Assembly: GCF_963576675.1 (NCBI RefSeq)
Contig: NC_088916.1
Span: 26,635,501-26,699,500 of the forward strand
From: Euphorbia lathyris
Lineage: Eukaryota > Streptophyta > Magnoliopsida > Malpighiales > Euphorbiaceae
DNA: 64,000 bases
Direction: 5' to 3'
Every line of letters starts with the position of its first letter. Within the stretch, counting starts at the first letter, position 1. The translations under genes and the position numbers were made by a program. Shown piece after piece: positions 56,884-64,000 of the stretch. Below the pieces are notes generated by a model, which ran no database searches, was not told where the DNA came from, and was given only the letters and a program-made list of their open reading frames with translations.

Positions 56884-58629
56884 GAAGAAAAATTGGTGGA
56901 GCTGCTGATGGAACATAAAGGGGCCTTTGGATGGTCAATCCACGACATCAAAGGCATCGACCCCAAAATCTGCACGCATAGAATTTTCCTTGAGGAGGAG
57001 ATCAAGCCATCTGCCCAGCCTCAACGACGGCTCAACCCTAACATGAAAGAGGTGGTAAAAGTCGAGGTTATAAAACTCCTCGACGCAGGTATCATCTTTC
57101 CGATTTCTGATAGCCAATGGGTAAGCCCGGTTCAATGCGTGCCCAAAAAAGGGGGAACAACGGTAATGGAAAATGAAAAAGGAGAATTAATCCCAACTAG
57201 AAACGTTACGGGTTGGCGTGTATGCATAGATTATAGGAAATTAAATGAGGCCACCCGTAAAGACCACGTTCCCTTACCATTTATTGATCAAATGTTGGAA
57301 CGGTTGGCAGGGCACGAATTTTTCTGTACTTTAGATGGGCTATCCGGCTATATGCAAATTCTTGTGGACCCTTTGGATCAAGAGAAAACCACATTCACTT
57401 GCCCCTATGGGACTTTTGCATATAGGCGGATGCCTTTCGGACTATGTAATGCCCCTGTCACATTCCAACGTTGTATGATGGCTATGTTTTCTGACATGGT
57501 CGAGGAGTTCCTAGAAATCTTCATGGATGATTTTAATGTTCTAGGACCTACTTTCGACCAATGTCTTGAAAACCTGGACCGAGTCTTAGAACGTTGTGAA
57601 GACAAGAACTTGGCACTTAATTGGGAAAAGTGCCAGTTCATGGTCCAAAATTGTATAGTATTAGGACACAAGGTGTCAGGGAAGGGGATCGAGGTCGATC
57701 CGGCAAAAATTGAGGTAATTGAAAAACTGCCACCTCCTACCAATGTGAAATTGGTTAGGAGCTTTTTAGGACATGCGGGGTTTTATAGACGGTTTATAAA
57801 AGACTTTTCAAAAATCACTAAACCCCTCACTCAATTATTACTGAAAGATGCTGATTTTAATTTCAATGAAGAATGTATGTTTGCATTTAAATTACTGAAA
57901 AAAAAATTAATTGAAGCACCTGTTATGGTGAGTCCGGATTGGTCCCTTCCTTTTGAGTTAATGTGCGATGCCAGTGATCTGGCTGTAGGAGCCTGTCTTG
58001 GGCAGAGGGTAGATAAACTTTTTCATCCAATCTTCTATGCTAGCAAAACCTTAAATGATGCACAACAGAATTATTCAATAACTGAAAAGGAATTGCTAGC
58101 CGTAGTGTTTGCCTTTGACAAATTTAGATCTTATTTGGTGCTGTCTAAGGTAATTGTTTTTACTGACCATGCAGCCTTGAGATATCTGATGAGCAAGCAG
58201 GATGCAAAACCTAGGCTGATCCGTTGGATCTTACTACTCCAAGAATTTGACATCGAGATCAGAGACAAGAAAGGGGTGGAAAACGTGATAGCGGACCACC
58301 TATCCAGGTTAGAGTCAGATCAACAATCCTTAGAGCACGAGGCAATCAATGAGGTATTCTCGGATGAAACATTATATTCGGTAAAAACTCTCCCCTGGTT
58401 TGCAGACATCGCGAACTACAAAGTCGGTAACATTCTTCCTCTTGATTTAGATGCAAACAAAAGACGTAAGTTTTTGTTTGAAAGCAAACAATATTTTTGG
58501 GAAGAACCTTACTTATTTCGATTCTGCACCAATGGCATGATTAGGAGATGTATACCTGAGGAGGAGGTAGAATCAGTGATTAATATGTGCCACTCTAGGG
58601 AACCAGGCGGCCACTTTTGGGGTAGATAG
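56884..58629 (+). pseudogene. C: reverse transcriptase and RNase H
   Basis: In the same frame as gag-protease it carries AFGWSIHDIKGIDPKICTHR, VCIDYRKLNEATRKDHVPLP, RRMPFGLCNAPVTFQRCM and the catalytic IFMDDFNV (GATGAT at 57526-57531). RNase H follows: MCDASDLAVGACLGQR, ITEKELLAVVFAFDKFRSYL and VFTDHAALRYLM, ending near HLSRLESDQQ. It would synthesise element cDNA. The frame is lost at a T run (58615-58618), where one extra base shifts into TAG at 58627. Confidence 0.9.
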
Positions 58630-59677
58630 GACAGTAGCAAAAATCCTCCAAAGTGGGCTTTGGTGGCCACAAATGCATAGTGATGTCAATAGTTATATTA
58701 AATATTGTGATGCATGTCAGAGAGTAGGGAATATTTCTAGGAGGAATGAGATGCTTCAACAAGGCATACTCGTCTGTGAGCTATTTGATGTTTGGGGCAT
58801 AAACTTTATGGGACCTTTCCCTATGTCACACACCAACCAATACATTCTTGTCGCGGTTGATTATGTCTCTAAATGGGTAGAGGCCAAAGCCTTACCCACA
58901 AACAATGCTCGAGTAGTGATAAAATTCCTGAAAAAGAATATCTTTACCAGATTTGGCACCCCCCGGACTATCATTAGTGATGGGGGATCCCATTTCTGCA
59001 ATAAGCAGTTTGATACGTTGCTCCAAAAGTATGGCGTAGCCCATAGGGTCGCAACACCTTACCATCCTCAGACAAGTGGTCAGGTAGAAGTGTCAAACAG
59101 AGAGCTAAAACGCATTCTTGAGAAAACGGTGGGAAACGCTAGGAAAGATTGGAGTCTTAAACTGGACGATGCTCTTTGGGCATACCGGACAAAATTCAAG
59201 ACTCCCATAGGAATGTCCCCCTACCGTTTAGTTTTCGGGAAATCTTGTCACTTGCCTGTTGAATTAGAGCACAAAGCTTATTGGGCACTGAAATTTCTAA
59301 ACTTTGACCCTAAACTTTCAGGTGACCTACGGTTAACACAACTGCATGAACTAGATGAGCTCCGATATAACTCTTACGAGAATGCCAAATTGTATAAAGA
59401 ACGAACCAAGAGGGTGCATGATAAAAAAGTACAGCGGAAAACCTTCCAAAAAGGCGACCAAGTGCTGCTTTACAATTCCCGATTGAGATTCTTCCCTGGC
59501 AAGCTCAAGAGTAGATGGTATGGACCATTCTCAGTTCTTGATGCACATCCCTCCGGTATGGTTGAGATTATGTTGAATGATGGAACCACCCAGAAAGTAA
59601 ATGGACATCGACTCAAACTTTATCTCGGTAAAGACACATCGGGTGTCCAAATCCTCCGTCTTCAAGATGATCAGTAA
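58619..59677 (+). pseudogene. C: integrase
   Basis: It resumes after the one-base shift. The zinc-binding end (YCDACQR) is followed by the core: [26 protein letters not shown] and [20 protein letters not shown], then the C-terminal [19 protein letters not shown]. The first catalytic Asp of the D-D-E set (normally WGIDFMGPF) is Asn at 58802-58804. The rest is open to the stop at 59675. Confidence 0.9.
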
Positions 59678-61236
59678 GTTGTCTTCTCCACCCTAACTCT
59701 TTACACTCGTACTTCATGATTTGTGATGCAATGTTGGAACTTATTGCATGTTTTAGTGTGAGGATGAGGGGTAGACAAACTTACAAAAATTGTATAAATT
59801 TTAAATTTTTGTTGCGTCGTGTCTAGTTTAGTTTAGCGTTTTTAGGTTTTGTTTATGTTTTTGCATGTTTAGGATCTAAAACCGTGAACCTCCTTCGAAT
59901 CTAAACTTCGTTATTTGTCTTTGAGGGCTGAGAACCGAATCTAAAATTGCATGACAACTAGTTTAGGCGTAGGACACAACTCTTGTATCTGTAAAAGCAT
60001 GAGCTACAGTTTGCATTTAGACCCTACTTTTGAAGAAATGCTAAAATCATTACTTAGGTAGATAACTTAAGAATTGAAGGCATGTGATATTAAACTTGAG
60101 TTTGGGGAAAACTAGTAAACACAAAATTGAAACCCAAAGAATTGTGAGTTGAATTTGAGCCTAAGAGCGAACATCAAAAAGCTCTTTTTCTTGACATTTT
60201 TGTGTGAATGCTTTGACTTGTGGAAGATTACAGATTTTGCACCTAATACTGTGTTGAACCTACATGCAATGATTTGAGATGATAAACGATGAATCAGCCT
60301 CATTAGAATTAACCCTTTTCTTTACCTTATTTTCTCTTTTTCATCCACTCTAGGAAGCCCCTTTGAGCCCATATTTTTGTAGTTTGTAGATTTTTCTTTC
60401 GTTCTAACCTGTTTTTGCAAACCACAACTTGGTTCGCTACTTAACCCAAATTTTTTGCAAAGCTCGAATTGAGCCTTTGTTTTCTTCTAGCGCTTTATCT
60501 TTGTTTATGGCATTTCAGTAGCAAGCCAAAAGGCTAAGAAGTGAATGAGCATCACTACCCCAAAAAGAAAAAGAGAAAAACAGAAACGGAAAAAGAAAAG
60601 AAAAGAGACGAACAAAAGGGGAAAAACTTCATTCCCCAGTTCCTAAAAATAAAAAACGTCTCAAGAAAACATCCCAAAAGAAAAAAAATATATATATAAT
60701 AAGGGATGAATAAAAAGCTCAGTCACTTCGTATTTGCTAAAGCCATTTTAACTTTGTTTTTGTAGCGCTAGAACTTTTAACCCTTGTTGTACCTTTAACC
60801 CTCTAACCACATTACAACCCCAATTAGAGGCTGTTTTTGATATCATCGGAGTCATATAGCATAGTAGAGGAACTCGGATGAACGTGCAAAATCAACGTAA
60901 TCCTAAAGCAAGAACATAAGCCGAGAGTAAACACTTTAGCCACCAAAATTGTGTGAATGAGTGAACTACCTATGGTGAGGTGTTTTACTTAGCGATCCCC
61001 TTAAACTCGTTTAATTGAACATGTGTCCATTTGCTTAAAACTATGACCCATGATAATTGAAATGCGGCTTTTGGATATCGTGTCTCTACTTTGTATTTCC
61101 GAATGCATGTAATTACAGATGCTCGAAGTTGTGTCAAACACCTAGTCAAACCGGGAGGTTTTCTAGCTTGCTTGTGATGGTGGGTTTAGTTTTTAGTTTA
61201 CTTGGGGACAAGTAAAGTTTTAAGTGCGAGGAGGTT
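59678..61236 (+). other. Non-coding tail of C
   Basis: About 1.56 kb lies between integrase and the 3' LTR. There is no env-like ORF. It ends GACAAGTAAAGTTTTAAGTG and GAGGAGGTT before the LTR, much like the tail of D. Confidence 0.7.
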
Positions 61237-62811
61237 TGATAGGGGTCAAAAAACCCTATCTTTGGGTACGGTTTTAGGACGGGTTTTAGAGTTATTTGGT
61301 TAATAAGTGAGCAATTCTCGCATTTAAATGCTTTTGTGTGAGTTAGTTAGGAATTGGAAACATTCTATTTACTTTTCGTCATTTAGGCTCGTTTTATGAT
61401 CAATTTAGGCAAATACGGCCGAAATAGCATGCATAATAGAATTCTGTTATCTTTTGAAGCTAATTGGTCCGTCAAAAGTCGCACCAAACGAAGCGTTTGC
61501 TCAAAATAAGCGATTGACGGATCAATTTGGCTTTTGGACTAATGTTTTCCGGAGTTTTTATGCGTGTGCAGGTGTAAGTTCGGACGAAAAAGGGCATGGA
61601 ACTCATCAAGCTTGAATCGAGCACGCTTCGGGCGAAAACGCTCAGCGAGCAGGGCCCCACGGGCCATTTCTGCTCGGCGAGCAGGCCACCAGGCGCCTGC
61701 TCGGCGAGCAGGGGGCTGCTCGGCGCGAGCAGCCCTGCTCGGTGAGCAGCCCTGCGGGAATTGGTCAAAAAGACCAATTCCGCCCCCACGAAGCCACGTT
61801 CGGCCCCACGTCTTCCTACACCAACAAGGACACGAAAATAGGTCAAAACGAGGCCCGAGACGCGTCTATAAATAGGATTTTTCCATTGTAATTTAGATAT
61901 CTTTTTCCTTTGTAATTTTCTTAGCTTTTCATCTTGAGAAATCCTCTCCACCTCCTCCATATCCTTCAAACCTCCATTGAAGACACCTCCGAAGCTCCAT
62001 TCACCGAGGATTGCTCAAGCTCCATCCTTAAATCCTAGAAAGACGCCTGCATTGGTAGACAGGTTCCCTGAAAGGGATTTTTCTTCTTTTATATTCTGTC
62101 TAGCCTCTGATCCATGCTATGAATTCTAGGTTTATTGTAACTTCGTGACAATATTTCCATCTTTGATATATAATATAGTTTTTGTTTATTCAATTGTTTT
62201 GATGTTTTAATCTTTGTCTTACGCTTTGTCTGATTGGTTTAACTCATTCGATAATCCCAAAATTAGGTTGGCACATATTGCGAGCTGAATCTGACCTAGT
62301 CAGTGCCTATAGGATTGACGACCCTATAGAAGATTAAGCCCAAATTACTGAGCCTTAGAGCTAGTTTCGGCCTTACAAGGGAATCACGAACTAGGGACTT
62401 TAGGAGGATAGGTCGGGTTAATCGCCTTGGACACACGTGACTTAGTTTCAATTCAATTGCTTAAACACTCTATCATTGTTATCATCGTATCCCTTCATGT
62501 TCATTCAGTTAATTGCATTGGTAAAAGATCAATTAGGGGTAGAGTAACTTAGTTAGGCATAGAGTAACTTAGCTAGAATTAGTTAGAATTAGATAACTTA
62601 GCTAGGATTAGTATAATTCAACCTAGGAGTAGATTAATTAAACAAACCAAACTCAAAACCCCCTAAGCCTAGATAACATCCGAGACCGAGTAGCTTGGTA
62701 CTTGCAGAAATAAATCCTGTGGACGATAACCTGGACTTAAACCAGAAATTTATTACTTGATAACGACGGGGTACACTTATCCCTTAGTGAGGTTTCCCAG
62801 AAACCGCATCA
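61237..62811 (+). repeat. 3' LTR of C
   Basis: The LTR is 1575 bp and collinear with the 5' LTR except for fewer palindrome units and an insertion of about 40 bp near 62092-62132. Confidence 0.95.
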
Positions 62812-62816
62812 GCATG

Positions 62817-64000
62817 ATATTCAGGGACAGGGGAACATGGCCTCCCCCAGGACTACAGTTGGCAATAACGGGATAGGTAAAGGGTCTTGGAAAGACACTG
62901 TTATGGGAGTGGTTGAGGAGGAGCTCTGCTTTGAGGAAGTGGAGATGGTAGGGGATTCTGCGGATCTTTTCTCTGATTCGGACGAGGAGGATGGTGTCCA
63001 GGATGATCCTCTTTGTCCGGTTATTAGACTGTCTTCGGAAGAGAAGAGGGAACTCAGAGAGAAGTGGAAGGTGTCTTTGATAGTTAAGGTGTTGGGGAAG
63101 AGGATCAACTTTAATTATTTTGCCCAAAGGATTCAAGCCCAGTGGGCTAGGAAAGGGAAAGTCAGTATTACTGACCTTGAAAATGACTTCTATGTCATCA
63201 AGTTTACTAGAGTTGAGGATTACAATATTGTGATCAATGGGGGCCCATATATTATTTCCAACCACGTTCTGGCTTTACGGCCTTGGGTTCCTAATTTTAA
63301 TCCCCATGATTCTACTGTTAACAGGATTTTGACTTGGGTTAGGTTTCCGGGCCTTCCCATTGAGTATTACAGTGAGAAATTCCTAAGCAAAATAGGAGGC
63401 ATGGTTGGGAAGGTCCACCATGTGGATAAGACTACTATTGGTGCCATTAGGGGCAAGTTTGCTAGGGTTTGTGTGGATGTGGATCTTGCGAAACCCTTAT
63501 TATCTAAGTTCTGTGTTCAGAACAAGGTGTTCTTTATCGAATATGAAGGCTTATATAACATTTATTATGATTGTGGCATTTATGGTCATTCTCAGGAAGG
63601 TTGCCCCAAAAGGGAGAGTGTTTTGAAGGAGACTGTTATGGAGAGTGGGAGTATTTCTGTAGGTAACCAAGGGAATGAAGGAAACTTCGGTCCTTGGATG
63701 GTAGCTAAACGGACTACTCGTCGTAGAACTCAGCCTCCTATTATGCAGAATCTTCCTCCTGATATTATCAAGAAGGGGATTTCCGCTCCTTCTAAGCCTA
63801 TGGCTGCCCCTAGTGTGAAGGAGAAGCCTATCCCCAAGGCTAGGGAGGAGGCTGGTACCAGCTTAGCTCTTAGGTCTGGCTCTAGGTTTGGTGCCCTATC
63901 TATTGAAGACGTTCATGAGCTTATGGGACACAGTTTGCCGGGTCTGGAGTCTGTTGTGTCTTCTGAGCTAGTGGTTGATTCTATTAATCCCCTCTTTGCT
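62817..64000 (+). CDS. LINE ORF1, C-terminal part with DUF4283 and decayed zinc knuckle (open to window end)
   Basis: The frame has no stop from 62817 to 64000; ATG 62837 (MASPRTTVGNN) is the first Met in this half. About 63040-63450 matches the DUF4283 domain of plant L1 ORF1, with SLIVKVLGKRINFNYFAQRI, FYVIKFTRVEDYNIVINGGP, RPWVPNFNPH and WVRFPGLPIEYYSEKFLSKI. A CX2CX4HX4C knuckle follows at about 63563-63604, but its first Cys is Tyr (YYDCGIYGHSQEGC). The tail is basic and Ser/Pro-rich. ORF1 proteins bind LINE RNA. It is in frame with 52646-53381 across element C. Confidence 0.85.

Larger units (their letters stand above)
53382..62811 (+). mobile_element. Athila-type Ty3/gypsy element C, complete structure
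   Basis: It is 9430 bp with target duplication GCATG (53377-53381 and 62812-62816). It contains 5' LTR, tRNA-Asp primer site (duplicated), partial gag, protease, RT, RNase H, integrase, a long non-coding tail and 3' LTR. The gag capsid domain is missing and no env-like ORF is seen. Three stops before integrase, a frameshift and an integrase active-site change make it inactive. Confidence 0.95.
52646..64000 (+). mobile_element. L1-type LINE inserted in LTR B, itself split by element C
   Basis: LINE sequence occupies 52646-53381 and 62817-64000. It begins at AGAGAGAGACCTAGGG with almost no 5' UTR. Only ORF1 is in the window; ORF2 and the 3' end would be to the right. Confidence 0.75.

Overview
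This window reads as nuclear DNA of a flowering plant, most likely a eudicot. It is AT-rich and carries one recognisable host-type gene (a type 1 non-specific lipid transfer protein with a plant-style intron). The rest is almost wholly plant transposable elements: Mutator-like MITEs, L1-type LINEs, Ty1/copia elements including a Sirevirus, and Ty3/gypsy Athila-like and other elements. I cannot name the species.

Layout. (1) 0-1.1 kb: the lipid transfer protein gene, minus strand, with TATA box, one 80-bp intron and a poly(A) signal. (2) 1.4-11.5 kb: a gene-free field of nested terminal-inverted-repeat MITEs, most with 9-bp target duplications. One of them (4220-5264) looks like a Pack-MULE. 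Two 5'-truncated L1 LINEs and a tandem duplication also lie here. (3) 11.9-14.6 kb: a larger 5'-truncated L1 LINE, minus strand. (4) 14.75-22.9 kb: the 3' part of a Sirevirus-type copia element, minus strand, with 3' LTR, polypurine tract, env-like reading frame, RNase H, RT and integrase. Its 5' half is gone. (5) 22.9-32.4 kb: copia element A, with both LTRs, initiator-tRNA-Met primer site, and a single-frame gag-pol carrying five stop codons. It is preceded by the tail of a second copy.

(6) 32.4-52.6 kb: an old, decayed copia element B related to A. Its 5' LTR is split by a non-autonomous Athila-like element D (32994-47635), whose own 5' LTR is split by a gypsy element E (33664-40249, target duplication TTGTA). 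D has no pol but carries a decayed retrotransposon ORF. That ORF is flanked by eight inverted pairs of a 12-bp GC-rich motif, and the same motif occurs as five direct pairs in each D LTR. E has its pol domains in permuted order and a large satellite-like block. (7) 52.65-64.0 kb: an L1 LINE inserted in the 3' LTR of B. Its ORF1 is split, still in frame, by a complete 9.4-kb Athila element C (53382-62811, target duplication GCATG). ORF1 runs off the window end.

Insertion order from the nesting: B first; then D and the LINE into B's LTRs (A also abuts B's LTR); then E into D and C into the LINE. By-eye LTR divergence agrees: about 1% for E and about 2% for D and A. Apart from the lipid transfer protein I see no intact host gene. 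LINE ORF1 is the only long transposon frame that would be open if its insertion were ignored.
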